In this document: positions 1 to 7,604 of the stretch, in pieces
Position numbering within the stretch: the stretch's first letter is position 1
How the letters are laid out: every line of letters starts with the position of its first letter
Assembly: GCF_003206695.1 (NCBI RefSeq)
Contig: NZ_PZJN01000009.1
Location: 124,001-188,000 of the forward strand
DNA from: Salinicola halophyticus
Lineage (GTDB): Bacteria > Pseudomonadota > Gammaproteobacteria > Pseudomonadales > Halomonadaceae
Reading direction: 5' to 3'
DNA: 64,000 bases
The notes under the pieces: model-generated
What the model saw: only the letters and a program-made list of their open reading frames with translations
The model's database searches: none
What the model was told of the DNA's origin: nothing
Made by a program: the position numbers and the translations under genes

Positions 1-909
1 TCCCTGGCCGCGCGCCTCCAGCGTCTCGCGTAATGCCTCGATGAAGCGCCGCGCAATGGGACGCTGACCCGCCGGCGGCAGAATGCAGGCGTAGGTCAGG
101 TCGGTGGCGGGCGTGATCGGCCGCATCACCGTGCCGCCGCCCTCACCGCCAGAACCCATCGTGGCACCGCAGCAGGCCAGATCGAGCAGCCCCAGCCCGA
201 ATCCCGCTTCCACGAAGCGCGGCACCAGTTGCGTCGAGCCGACCTCCAGCGCGATGCGGGGCTTGCGCCCGATCCCCTCGAACAGCCGCTCCAGCCGCTG
301 GCGCCAGATCTGTTGCGGCTTGAGGGTGACGAAAGGCGAGTCAGCCAGCGCCTCGACCGGTATCCGTTCGAGCGCCGCCAGCGGGTGCTTCGCCGGCATC
401 AGCACCTGAGTCGTCGCCTGCAGCAAAGGCTCCACTGCCAGCTCGACGATGGCGTTCTCCACCGGCAGCGAGAGCAGGCCGATGTTGTAGCGTCGCGACC
501 CGACCTGACGCTCGACGTCGAAGCGACTGCCGATATCGATCTTGCAACTGAGCTCGCGACAGCCCTCGCGCAGGCGGGCGATCGCCGCCGGCAGTAGCGT
601 GGCGCCGATGGGCGCGGAGGTGATGATGCGCAGGCTCTCAACCGTCTGCTGGCGGATCTCGCCGGCGATGGTGGGAATCTCCTCGACGCCGTTGAGAATG
701 TGCTCGGCCTCGCGGTAAAAGCGTTCGCCTTCCAAGGTCAGCAGCAATTTCTGGTGGGTACGCTCGAACAGCGTCAGCTTGAGTTCCGCTTCCAGCGTCG
801 CGATCAGCCGGCTGGCGGCGGGCTGGCTCAGATTGGCCGCCTGCGCGGCCGCCGATAGCGAGCCGTGCAATACGGTCAGCCGGAAGAGTCTGAGAGCCTT
901 GAGATTCAT
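1..909 (-). CDS. LysR-family transcriptional regulator (C-terminus outside window)
   Basis: The reading frame starts at the ATG at 909 and runs open to the window edge, giving 303 codons without a stop, so only the extreme C-terminus can be missing. Residues 1-60 form the LysR winged helix-turn-helix (SLSAAAQAANLSQPAASRL). The rest matches the two-lobed LysR effector domain, with the typical phrases LRIITSAPIGATLLP and VEAGFGLGLLDLA. Such proteins bind promoter DNA as tetramers and respond to a small molecule. The target gene is not visible because the downstream side lies outside the window. The upstream neighbour rcnB-like gene is on the same strand 118 nt away. Family assignment is secure; the regulated pathway is unknown. 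Confidence 0.9.
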   Translation of the reverse strand, partial: MNLKALRLFRLTVLHGSLSAAAQAANLSQPAASRLIATLEAELKLTLFERTHQKLLLTLEGERFYREAEHILNGVEEIPTIAGEIRQQTVESLRIITSAPIGATLLPAAIARLREGCRELSCKIDIGSRFDVERQVGSRRYNIGLLSLPVENAIVELAVEPLLQATTQVLMPAKHPLAALERIPVEALADSPFVTLKPQQIWRQRLERLFEGIGRKPRIALEVGSTQLVPRFVEAGFGLGLLDLACCGATMGSGGEGGGTVMRPITPATDLTYACILPPAGQRPIARRFIEALRETLEARGQG

Positions 910-1027
910 GTGGGTCACGTCGCCAGTGGAGCGAAGCGACGAGCCTACCAGAAGCCGGAGAAGAGACACTGCCGCTTTGGTGTAAGGCGCCGAAAGCGCG
1001 CTGACCCGCAAGACGGCAGCGCCGAAA

Positions 1028-1450
1028 TCAGCGCCCCAGCACGATCGCCGCGATCACGCCGGTGGCGACGGCTGCCAGCACATAGTCGCCGTCGATCCGC
1101 ATCCAGCGGTGGCCGTGGGGCGGTTGCGGCAGGTGACGCGAATGCCAGTCACGCACCCAGTAGCGATCGTCGCGGTAATAGCGGCTGGCAATATGACCTC
1201 CTTCACGCCAATCATGATGGTGATCGCGGTAGCGGCCGTGATCGTGCCGGCCGTGATCGTGATGATCGTCTCGACCATGGGGGCCGCCGTGATCATGGCC
1301 ATGGGGCCCGTGGTCGCGGCCGCGATCATGGCCCGGGCCGGGCCCATTACCAGGACCGTGTCCGTTACCCTGTCCGGGATTGGCCTGGGCGAGGCCGCCG
1401 GTGCTCAGTGCGGCAATCATGACGCCAATCGTCAATGCACGATGTTTCAT
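1028..1450 (-). CDS. RcnB-like His-rich periplasmic protein
   Basis: 140 residues. A signal peptide (about 1-23, MKHRALTIGVMIAALSTGG) is followed by a low-complexity segment (about 25-85) packed with His, Asp, Gly and Arg. The C-terminal part reads YYRDDRYWVRDWHSRHLPQ, then HRWMRIDGDYVLAAVATG and a short hydrophobic tail. This is the layout of the RcnB family, whose E. coli member is a periplasmic protein that helps nickel and cobalt homeostasis. The His/Asp tract could bind metal, but that is inference. The start is well supported by an AGGAGG-type ribosome site directly upstream of the ATG at 1450. No rcnA or rcnR is nearby, so the metal role is not backed by context. Confidence 0.8.
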   Translation of the reverse strand: MKHRALTIGVMIAALSTGGLAQANPGQGNGHGPGNGPGPGHDRGRDHGPHGHDHGGPHGRDDHHDHGRHDHGRYRDHHHDWREGGHIASRYYRDDRYWVRDWHSRHLPQPPHGHRWMRIDGDYVLAAVATGVIAAIVLGR

Positions 1451-1679
1451 GGAAACCTCCTTACGTCGCCGTCTTCACGAAACGAACAGCGAGTGAGTCC
1501 GGGGAATGCACCCAGCTTGACTCGGCAATAAGAAAACAGCGTTCACGAATTGTGCAACTCGCGCCTGTCCCATGCCGATGGGCGGTGCCCGCCGGAAAAG
1601 TCGGCGCATGGACCGCAGCGGTTCCCACTTAGCGTGCTAAGATCGCAAGCACCTCTTCCTTCGCCCGGACTCGCCGCCC

Positions 1680-2909
1680 GTGTCAGCCATCCCCGCTCAA
1701 ACCGCAGCACCCACGCCCTGGCCCACCATCGTGCTGCTGGCGATGACCGCGTTCTGCGCCGCCGCCACCCAGCGAATTCTCGACCCGATGCTGCCGCGCC
1801 TAGCCGAGGTCTATACCACCACGCTGAGCGCCGCGTCCTGGGCGATCACCGCCTTCGCCATCGTCTACGGTTGTCTGCAGCTGGTGCTGGGACCGAGCGG
1901 GGACCGCTACGGCAAGCTGCGAGTGATCTCGCTGTTTTCCCTGCTCGCCGCCGTGGCCAGCCTGCTGTGCGCGCTATCGGGCAGCCTGGCGACCTTGATC
2001 GCGGCGCGCATGCTGACCGGCGTGGGTTGTGCCGCGGTGATCCCGCTGGCGATGGCCTGGATCGGCGATAACGTCCCCTACGAGCAACGTCAGGCGGTGC
2101 TGGCGCGGTTTCTGATCGGGCAGATCGGCGGGCTGGCCTGCGGTCAAACCTTCGGCGGGCTGGCCGCGGAGCAGGATTGGTGGCAGTGGCCGTTTCTGGT
2201 CTATACCCTGCTGTTCGCCGCCGCCAGCGGCTTGCTGTGGTACCGCGCCGGCCGTCACGAACGGCCCCAGAAGCGGGAACGGGAATCGCTCGGCGTGAGC
2301 CTGCGTCACGTAATGCAGAAGCCGTGGCCGCAGGTGGTTTTGATTACCGTGTTCTTCGAGGGTGCGGCGGTCTTCTGCGGGTTCGCGTTCGTGGCGAGCC
2401 ATCTGCACATCGCCGGCGGGCTGCCGTTGACAGAAGCCGGGCTGATCCTGGCGGTGTTCGCGCTGGGAGGGTTGAGCTTCGCGCTGCTGGCCCGACGGCT
2501 GGTGCCAAAGCTGGGCGAGAGCGGGCTGTGCCAATCGGGCTGTGTGCTGATCGCGATCGCGCTGGCCGCCATCTGCCTGAGGCCAACCCCCGGCGTCGCT
2601 ATCGTCGGCTGCTATCTGTTCGGGCTGGGGTTCTACATGCTGCACAACACGCTGCAGACCACCGCCACCCAGATGGCGCCGGAGCGGCGTGGCGCGGCGG
2701 TGTCACTGTTCGCCACCGCCTTTTTCACCGGGCAGTCGCTGGGCACCGCCATCGGCGGCGGGATCATTGCGCTGTCCGGCACCGCACCGACGCTGGCGCT
2801 CGCCGCCGTCGGGGTGCTGCCGGTCGGCTTCGGCTTCGCCTGGCAGATCCGCCGTCGCGACCGCGCGCTGACCGACTATGCTGCCCCTGCCGACCCGACG
2901 ATCAGGTGA
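1680..2909 (+). CDS. Major facilitator superfamily transporter
   Basis: 409 residues starting at GTG 1680. Hydrophobicity fits about 12 membrane segments in two halves. The N-terminal half contains the MFS loop 2-3 signature in the form GPSGDRYGKLRVI (about residues 70-85), followed by RMLTGVGCAAVIPLAMAWI, typical of the drug/sugar efflux branch (DHA1-like). A hydrophilic central loop (RAGRHERPQKRERESLG) separates the halves. It probably exports a small molecule with proton antiport; the substrate cannot be read from sequence. The stop TGA at 2907-2909 lies just before the DUF924 gene, so the two are probably co-transcribed. The ribosome site at the GTG is weak, so the exact start is uncertain. 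Confidence 0.85.
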   Translation: MSAIPAQTAAPTPWPTIVLLAMTAFCAAATQRILDPMLPRLAEVYTTTLSAASWAITAFAIVYGCLQLVLGPSGDRYGKLRVISLFSLLAAVASLLCALSGSLATLIAARMLTGVGCAAVIPLAMAWIGDNVPYEQRQAVLARFLIGQIGGLACGQTFGGLAAEQDWWQWPFLVYTLLFAAASGLLWYRAGRHERPQKRERESLGVSLRHVMQKPWPQVVLITVFFEGAAVFCGFAFVASHLHIAGGLPLTEAGLILAVFALGGLSFALLARRLVPKLGESGLCQSGCVLIAIALAAICLRPTPGVAIVGCYLFGLGFYMLHNTLQTTATQMAPERRGAAVSLFATAFFTGQSLGTAIGGGIIALSGTAPTLALAAVGVLPVGFGFAWQIRRRDRALTDYAAPADPTIR

Positions 2910-2914
2910 CTCCC

Positions 2915-3469
2915 GTGACCACTACCCTTGTTCACCCTCAACAGGTTCTCGATTTCTGGTTCGAGGAATTGACCCCCAAGGACTGGTTCCGCAAGGACAC
3001 CGACCTCGACCGCACCATCGCCGAGCGCTTCGGCGACACCCTGGCCGCCGCCGCGCGTTGCGAATGCTGGCATTGGCGCGAGACGCCTTCCGGCCGACTG
3101 GCAGAGATCCTGGTGCTCGACCAGTTCTCGCGCAACGTTCATCGCGATACCCCGGAAGCTTTCGCCCAGGACCCGCTGGCGCTCGCTCTGGCGCAGGAAG
3201 CGATCGCCGCCGGCGATGACGCCATATTGCCCACGCAGCAGCGTATCTTCGTTTACATGCCGTTCATGCATAGCGAATCGCTCGTCATTCACGACCAGGC
3301 GGCGATGCTGTTCGACCAGCCTGGCATGGAAGAGCAGGTCCGTTTCGAGCGACGCCATCGCGAGATCATCGAGCGCTTCGGGCGCTATCCGCATCGCAAC
3401 GCGATTCTGGGCCGAGCGTCGACATCAGACGAGACCGAGTTTCTGAGCCAGCCGCGGGCGTCGTTCTAG
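2915..3469 (+). CDS. DUF924 family protein
   Basis: 184 residues from GTG 2915. AGGTGA at 2904-2909, made from the end of the upstream MFS gene, can serve as its ribosome site; GTG 2906 is an alternative overlapping start. The protein shows the DUF924 hallmarks: VLDFWFEELTPKDWF near the N-terminus, then ILVLDQFSRNVHRDTP, and QQRIFVYMPFMHSE with HRNAILGR near the end. DUF924 proteins are about 180-200 residues, mostly helical (TPR-like), of unknown function. The last codons, from 3431 to the stop at 3467-3469, recur in shortened form at 4636-4662 beyond an AT-rich insert, so the present C-terminus may be partly contributed by that insert. Confidence 0.88.
   Translation: MTTTLVHPQQVLDFWFEELTPKDWFRKDTDLDRTIAERFGDTLAAAARCECWHWRETPSGRLAEILVLDQFSRNVHRDTPEAFAQDPLALALAQEAIAAGDDAILPTQQRIFVYMPFMHSESLVIHDQAAMLFDQPGMEEQVRFERRHREIIERFGRYPHRNAILGRASTSDETEFLSQPRASF
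3431..3469 (+). repeat. Left copy of direct repeat (3' end of DUF924 gene)
   Basis: GAGACCGAGTTTCTG at 3431-3445 and TCGTTCTAG at 3461-3469 both recur at 4636-4662. In this copy the two blocks are separated by extra bases, so it is 12 nt (four codons) longer than the right copy. It encodes ETEFLSQPRASF followed by the stop; the right copy would encode ETEFLRSF followed by a stop. The pair brackets the AT-rich insert. Confidence 0.8.
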
Positions 3470-3929
3470 AGCGCGTAAAAGTTTTTAACTTTTCATTCAA
3501 GCTTTCCATCCCCCTCCCGCCAACCTCTGCTCAGGATAGATTCCTAACAGAGAGGCGCCCGAGGCAGTCAGCTGTGTCACGCTGTGATAAACGATATCTT
3601 CAACCCGCGCCATCTAGCTCTTGTGCGCGCCGCGTGGTGACGTTACTCACCAAGGTTAGCCTTCATCGGCTCGATTCAGACATTGTACATCTGATCGTTC
3701 AGTGGAGATGCAAGCTTTAGCTGACCTCTTAAGGCTTCAATGGAGTCCAATTTCGCCGCAGGGCGTTATGCTAGTCACTAGCGTATAGGCTACGCAACTA
3801 CTCCCGATATCTGTAGCGCTTTATCTCTATGGGGCACTTCTGGTAAGGTGCGAACGTAATAAAACGTATACGTCAATTTACACTTAGATCAGATGACAAC
3901 ATCCCACTGCTTTCAGGCATTATCCTAAG
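3470..3929. other. 460-nt non-coding stretch at the left of the insert
   Basis: No convincing reading frame on either strand. It begins with the inverted repeat AAAAGTT-TTT-AACTTTT (3477-3493), which could be a weak terminator for the DUF924 gene or an element end. Composition is mixed to about 3650 and AT-rich afterwards, with frequent stops in all frames. The promoter for the small gene at 3930 must lie here, but I cannot place it with confidence. No tRNA-like structure or integron core pair was recognised. Confidence 0.6.
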
Positions 3930-4172
3930 ATGAAAAAAATTCTACTTATGTTTACAGTCTCGCTTCTATTATCAGGAAATTCATATGGTTACGATATTGA
4001 CCTCTACAGAAGCGCGAAAACATTAATTACGGCAGCTGGATATACTTGTGACAACGTCGACAAGGTTAATAAGTTTTTAATGGGAAGGGGGTACACTGTA
4101 TATTGCAATAACTATACTTATAGCTACGAGATGGAAGACAAAGGTGGCAGATGGGTAATAACTCCGGATTAA
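3930..4172 (+). CDS. Small secreted protein of unknown function
   Basis: 80 residues. The N-terminus MKKILLMFTVSLLLSGNSYG is a classic Sec signal peptide with likely cleavage near residue 20. The mature part of about 60 residues contains two cysteines about 20 residues apart (GYTCDNV and VYCNNYTYSYEME) and ends DKGGRWVITP. A single disulfide in the periplasm is plausible. I do not recognise a named family. Codons are AT-rich, unlike the flanking genes. The next small gene follows after 19 nt in the same direction, so they probably form one transcript. Its location in a repeat-bracketed insert suggests recent acquisition. Confidence 0.7.
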   Translation: MKKILLMFTVSLLLSGNSYGYDIDLYRSAKTLITAAGYTCDNVDKVNKFLMGRGYTVYCNNYTYSYEMEDKGGRWVITPD

Positions 4173-4191
4173 ACTCTCTTGGAGGAAGAAA

Positions 4192-4446
4192 ATGAATCAT
4201 AAAATTATCGTAGCTTGCTTCATGATTATACCCAACTTCTCTTATGGAGCTTCGCCAGAACAGGATGTCAGCAAAATTTTATCGGCTAATAGCAAAGACG
4301 AAAAATGTGAGCTCTTCTTTAAAAGCTACATAAACCATGCAAGCAAAGAAGATTATGATGGTGCAGACAAAATCATTGAATTAATAGATAAAAAGGATGG
4401 TGATTTAGTCGACTATTGCGATAAAAATCGTAGCAAATTCATCTAA
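4192..4446 (+). CDS. Small secreted protein of unknown function
   Basis: 84 residues with a strong ribosome site (GGAGGAAGAA) before the ATG. The first 19 or so residues (MNHKIIVACFMIIPNFSYG) form a probable signal peptide. The mature part is helical-looking, acidic and lysine-rich, with two cysteines (DEKCELFFKSY and LVDYCDKNRSK). No family recognised. It follows the other small secreted gene by 19 nt and precedes a perfect hairpin, so the two look like a bicistronic cassette. Roles such as a secreted effector with its partner or two periplasmic accessory proteins are possible, but nothing in the sequence decides between them. Confidence 0.7.
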   Translation: MNHKIIVACFMIIPNFSYGASPEQDVSKILSANSKDEKCELFFKSYINHASKEDYDGADKIIELIDKKDGDLVDYCDKNRSKFI

Positions 4447-4470
4447 ACTACATAAGAAGAAGCATTGCTA

Positions 4471-4500
4471 AATAGTCACTGCTATAAGGCAGTGACTATT
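4471..4500 (+). terminator. Perfect 12-bp hairpin after the small-gene pair
   Basis: AATAGTCACTGC at 4471-4482 pairs exactly with GCAGTGACTATT at 4489-4500 around a TATAAG loop. It lies 25 nt after the stop of the second small gene. There is no uninterrupted T-run after it, so it could act as a bidirectional or weak terminator or an mRNA-stabilising end. Confidence 0.6.
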
Positions 4501-4635
4501 CAGTTGGATACATAAAGCAAGAAACCTTATCAACACCTACTTATCGTAGATATACAAGTCAATCAACCTAGCGTAGAAAAGCAGCTGGACCACGAGCAGC
4601 ATCATCACGATTCCGGGGCAAAATTAACACCAAAG

Positions 4636-4662
4636 GAGACCGAGTTTCTGCGGTCGTTCTAG
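4636..4662 (+). repeat. Right copy of direct repeat (orphan DUF924 3' end)
   Basis: GAGACCGAGTTTCTG at 4636-4650 is identical to 3431-3445 and is followed by CGGTCGTTCTAG. It could encode ETEFLRSF and a stop but has no gene upstream. It is best read as the displaced original 3' end of the DUF924 gene, or as a duplication created by the insertion. Confidence 0.75.
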
Positions 4663-4684
4663 CTACGAAACCTCGCTGCGTGCC

Positions 4685-5287
4685 TCAACTCAGAATGAAG
4701 CCCACGCAGGCGGCGGTCGCCAGGCCCATTACGCCGTTGAAGATCCGCCAGGCCCGCGGTGTCTTCAACAGCCTGCCGATCGCCATGCCGAAGCCGGCCC
4801 AGCAGGAAATGCAGAAAAACCCGACGAACTCCATGAACAGCGACAGCACGGTCGCGTTCAGCAGCAGCGATCCTTCGTGCGGCATGAAGCCGGCGATCAG
4901 CGCAATGCCCATCACCCACGCCTTGGGATTGACGAACTGGAACACCGCCGCCTGCCAGGCGTTCAGCGGGCGCGCCCCTTCTTTAGCGGTCAGGTCCGGG
5001 GGCGGCGCGGTGGCGATCTTCCACGCCAGATAGAGCAGATAGACGGCGCCGACGATCCTGAGCGTCTGCTGCAGCACCGGGAAACGCTCGAACAGCACGC
5101 CCAGACCCAGCGCCACGGCCATGAACAGCGTGAAGCAGCCCGCCATGATGCCGAAGATATGCGGCAGGGTACGGCGATAGCCGTAGAGCGCACCGGAGGC
5201 GGTCAGCATCACATTGTTGGGGCCAGGCGTACCGCACATCGAGACCGAAAACAGCGCTACCGAGAACCACCAACCAAGCGACATCAT
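4685..5287 (-). CDS. LysE/RhtB-family amino acid exporter
   Basis: 200 residues, the usual length of the LysE family, with about six membrane segments. The N-terminal signature GTPGPNNVMLTASG (about residues 20-33) is the family's conserved motif, and the middle contains NAWQAAVFQFVNPKAW, matching the conserved FQ..NPKAW segment. Members export amino acids or related metabolites. The start ATG at 5287 overlaps the stop of alaX (ATGA at 5287-5284), so expression is coupled. With AlaX and the divergent MocR-type regulator this suggests control of one amino acid pool; which amino acid is unknown. Confidence 0.92.
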   Translation of the reverse strand: MMSLGWWFSVALFSVSMCGTPGPNNVMLTASGALYGYRRTLPHIFGIMAGCFTLFMAVALGLGVLFERFPVLQQTLRIVGAVYLLYLAWKIATAPPPDLTAKEGARPLNAWQAAVFQFVNPKAWVMGIALIAGFMPHEGSLLLNATVLSLFMEFVGFFCISCWAGFGMAIGRLLKTPRAWRIFNGVMGLATAACVGFILS

Positions 5288-6060
5288 TGGCCACCCCCGG
5301 CATTTCCGCCCGGATTGGGCATATCCGACGCCGCCCAGGTGAGCGTGAAGCGACGATTGCGCGCGCCACGATTCTTGATGCTGGCGACCTGCACGGCGCC
5401 GATCTCCGCGGTCGAGGCGACATGGGTGCCGCCGCAGGGCTGATAGTCGATGTCGCCGATACGCACCATGCGAATCTCGCCGGCGCCGCGCGGCGGTGCC
5501 ACCGACATCGTCTTCACCAGCTCGGGATGCGCGTCGAGCTCCGCTTCGCTGATCCATTCGCTGGTCACCGGATAGTCGTCGGCAATCAGCCGGTTGAGGC
5601 GTTCGCTGAGCTCGTCCTTGTCGAAGCTGGCCTCGCCCAGATCAAAATCCAGCCGGCCGCGATCAGCACCGATACTGCCACCGGTAACGCCATGGGGCAC
5701 GATCACGGAAAGCAGGTGCAACGCGGTGTGCATGCGCATGTGGGCGTGGCGTCGTTGCCAGTCGATCTGCTGGGTGACGCTCTGACCCGGCTCCAGTCCA
5801 TGAGTCGGATCGAGCAGGTGATGCACCTCGCCATTGTCGCCCTTGCGCGTATCGAGAACCTTCAACGTACGGCCGTCGGCGGTGATGAAGACGCCCTGAT
5901 CGCCCGGCTGTCCGCCGCCATGGGGATAGAACAGCGTGGCGTCGGTTACCACGACACCGTCATCCCCAATTGCCCCTGTCGTTGACCCTGTCGTTGACAA
6001 CACGGTCGCCAGGCTTTCCCTAGCGTAGGGCAGTTCGCGGAACGTCAGGACGGTAGACAT
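5284..6060 (-). CDS. Alanyl-tRNA editing protein (AlaX-like)
   Basis: 258 residues. The protein has the trans-editing fold of the AlaRS second additional domain: a zinc-binding pair H111-x3-H115 (HMRMHTALH) and C209-GGT-H213 (QPCGGTHVAS), plus GGGQPGDQG near residue 48. AlaX hydrolyses mischarged seryl- or glycyl-tRNA(Ala) in the cytoplasm. The length fits the AlaX-M subgroup. A GAGGTG ribosome site precedes the ATG at 6060. Residues 22-29 (STTGSTTG) come from a 12-nt tandem duplication in the N-terminal region. It is translationally coupled to the LysE exporter and divergent from a MocR-type regulator. Confidence 0.92.
   Translation of the reverse strand: MSTVLTFRELPYARESLATVLSTTGSTTGAIGDDGVVVTDATLFYPHGGGQPGDQGVFITADGRTLKVLDTRKGDNGEVHHLLDPTHGLEPGQSVTQQIDWQRRHAHMRMHTALHLLSVIVPHGVTGGSIGADRGRLDFDLGEASFDKDELSERLNRLIADDYPVTSEWISEAELDAHPELVKTMSVAPPRGAGEIRMVRIGDIDYQPCGGTHVASTAEIGAVQVASIKNRGARNRRFTLTWAASDMPNPGGNAGGGQ
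5974..5997 (-). repeat. 12-nt tandem duplication in alaX
   Basis: CCCTGTCGTTGA occurs twice head to tail on the plus strand (5974-5985 and 5986-5997). On the coding strand it produces two STTG units near the AlaX N-terminus without shifting the frame. Confidence 0.85.
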
Positions 6061-6129
6061 CGGACACCTCTTCAGAGAATCAATCTGTACCCGGGAATCG
6101 TTTCTCGGTAATCGTATGGGTACAATTTA

Positions 6130-6158
6130 TTGACAAAACGACCAAATAGCCGAACAAT
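6130..6158 (+). promoter_or_regulatory. Candidate sigma-70 promoter of the MocR-type regulator
   Basis: TTGACA at 6130-6135 is a perfect -35 hexamer. After 17 nt comes AACAAT at 6153-6158, matching four of six -10 positions. The start codon of the downstream regulator is at 6206, leaving a short leader. The spacing is optimal, but the call is by eye only. Confidence 0.5.
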
Positions 6159-6205
6159 TCGAGCATAACCGCCTTATTTCTTCGGTCAACTCGATTATTG
6201 TCACC

Positions 6206-7603
6206 ATGACAATCTGGATCCCTCTACTCCCCGGACATGGCCCCCGCTATCGCGAGCTGGCCGACGCCATTGCCGCCGCCGCTGCCAGTGGCGAGCTGGC
6301 AACAGGTGCCAAGCTGCCTCCTCAGCGGCGGCTGGCGGATGCGCTTGGTGTCACCGTCGGCACGGTCACTCGCGCCTACGCGCTCGCCGAACAGCGCGGC
6401 GTGGTCAGTGCGCGCGTCGGCAGCGGAACGTATGTGCGCGACGCCGGTGCGCCCCACCAGGCCTTCGACCACGTCCGTCGCGTCGCGCCGGACAGCGGCA
6501 TCGTCGATCTCAGCCTGTCGCTGCCGCCTCCCCACCCACGGCGCGAGGCATCGCTGGCCCGCGCGATGCACTCCATCCAGCAGGATCCGGCGTTATTGCG
6601 CGCGGCGATCGATTATCAACCGGAGGCCGGGCAGAGCTGGCAACGAACAGTCATTTCGGATTGGCTGGCGACACTGGGCCGCGCGGTGCCCGCCGAGGAG
6701 TTGTTGATCAACCAGGGCGGCATGCATGGCATCTTTCTGAGCCTGAGCGCCCTGCTGTCGCCCGGCGAACGCCTCGCCGCCGAACGCCTGACCTATCCCG
6801 GGCTGATCAGCGGTCTACAGCAGCTCTCGCTCAAGAGCGTGGCGGTCGCGCACGACGAGGAAGGCATCGATATCGATGCGCTGGCTCGTGCCTTCGAACA
6901 GCAGCCGTTCCGCGCGCTCTACGTCATGCCTGACTGCCACAACCCCACCACCGCGCGCCTCAGCGAGGATCGGCGGCGAGCGCTGGTCAGGCTGGCAAGG
7001 GAAAGACGGTTCTGGCTGATTGAGGACGACATCCATCCACAGCTCGATGAGGCACCGCTGACGCCGCTCTATCGGCTGGCGCCGGAGTGCACGGTCACGC
7101 TCTTTTCGGTCGCCAAGGTGCTGGGCGGGGGGCTGCGGGTTGGCGCCATGCGCGCGCCGCAAGCGTTGCACGGGCGGCTGATCGCCGCGCTGCGGGCTCA
7201 GAGCTGGATGCCACCGCCACTGATGGCCTCGCTCGTCTGTCGCTGGATCGAGAGCGGTGACGCCGCGACGCTGTTGCACTGGCAGCGCGAAGAGCTCGAC
7301 TGGCGCTTCGATCGCGCCATGCAGATACTGGGAGAGTTTTCCCCCCGCGGCCGCCGCGGCGGGTTCTATCTGTGGCTGGCGCTGCCGGGGGAGCTACGCA
7401 CCAGCCATGTGGTGGCTCAACTCCAGGCGCAGCAGGTCAACGTCAGCACGGCTGAAAGCTTCTGCCTGGGTAGTGTCAGCGCCCCCCAGGCGATTCGTGT
7501 CTGTATCAGTGCCGCCGACAGTCGCGAAGCGCTGGAGCGCGCGCTGCGGGTCATCGCCACGACGCTGGGCGACCCGGATCCGATGCTGTGGCAGACCGTG
7601 TAG
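6206..7603 (+). CDS. MocR/PdxR-type regulator (GntR HTH fused to aminotransferase)
   Basis: 465 residues. A GntR-type winged helix (about residues 10-75: GAKLPPQRRLADALGVTVGT, then RGVVSARVGSGTYV) is joined to a fold-type I aminotransferase domain (about 105-455). The PLP lysine is K304 in LFSVAKVLGGG; NQGGMHGIF and MPDCHNPTTARLSEDRR are also typical. MocR proteins use PLP or a PLP-amino acid adduct as signal rather than catalysing transamination. It is transcribed away from alaX-LysE with 145 nt between, so it probably controls that pair. The ligand is not known from the sequence. Confidence 0.9.
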   Translation: MTIWIPLLPGHGPRYRELADAIAAAAASGELATGAKLPPQRRLADALGVTVGTVTRAYALAEQRGVVSARVGSGTYVRDAGAPHQAFDHVRRVAPDSGIVDLSLSLPPPHPRREASLARAMHSIQQDPALLRAAIDYQPEAGQSWQRTVISDWLATLGRAVPAEELLINQGGMHGIFLSLSALLSPGERLAAERLTYPGLISGLQQLSLKSVAVAHDEEGIDIDALARAFEQQPFRALYVMPDCHNPTTARLSEDRRRALVRLARERRFWLIEDDIHPQLDEAPLTPLYRLAPECTVTLFSVAKVLGGGLRVGAMRAPQALHGRLIAALRAQSWMPPPLMASLVCRWIESGDAATLLHWQREELDWRFDRAMQILGEFSPRGRRGGFYLWLALPGELRTSHVVAQLQAQQVNVSTAESFCLGSVSAPQAIRVCISAADSREALERALRVIATTLGDPDPMLWQTV

Positions 7604-7604
7604 A

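Larger units (their letters stand above)
3470..4635. mobile_element. AT-rich insert at the 3' end of the DUF924 gene
   Basis: Base composition and codon use change sharply: adenine/thymine-rich codons dominate from about 3660 to 4620, against very GC-rich DNA on both sides. The segment lies between two partial copies of the DUF924 3' end (3431-3469 and 4636-4662) and carries two small secreted-protein genes plus a 12-bp hairpin. A perfect 7-bp inverted repeat (3477-3483 and 3487-3493) sits at the left edge. There is no integrase or transposase. The arrangement resembles elements that insert at a gene's 3' end and leave the original end on the far side, but the mechanism is inferred and the true boundaries are uncertain. 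Confidence 0.55.

Noticed and set aside
2177-2914. Upstream extension of the DUF924 frame
   Set aside because: It overlaps the MFS transporter in a different frame; DUF924 similarity begins at about 2915.
3740-3800. Integron attC-like core (GTTATGC) within the AT-rich insert
   Set aside because: A single GTTATGC occurs near 3766, but no matching complementary core with inverted spacer structure was found, and no integrase is present.
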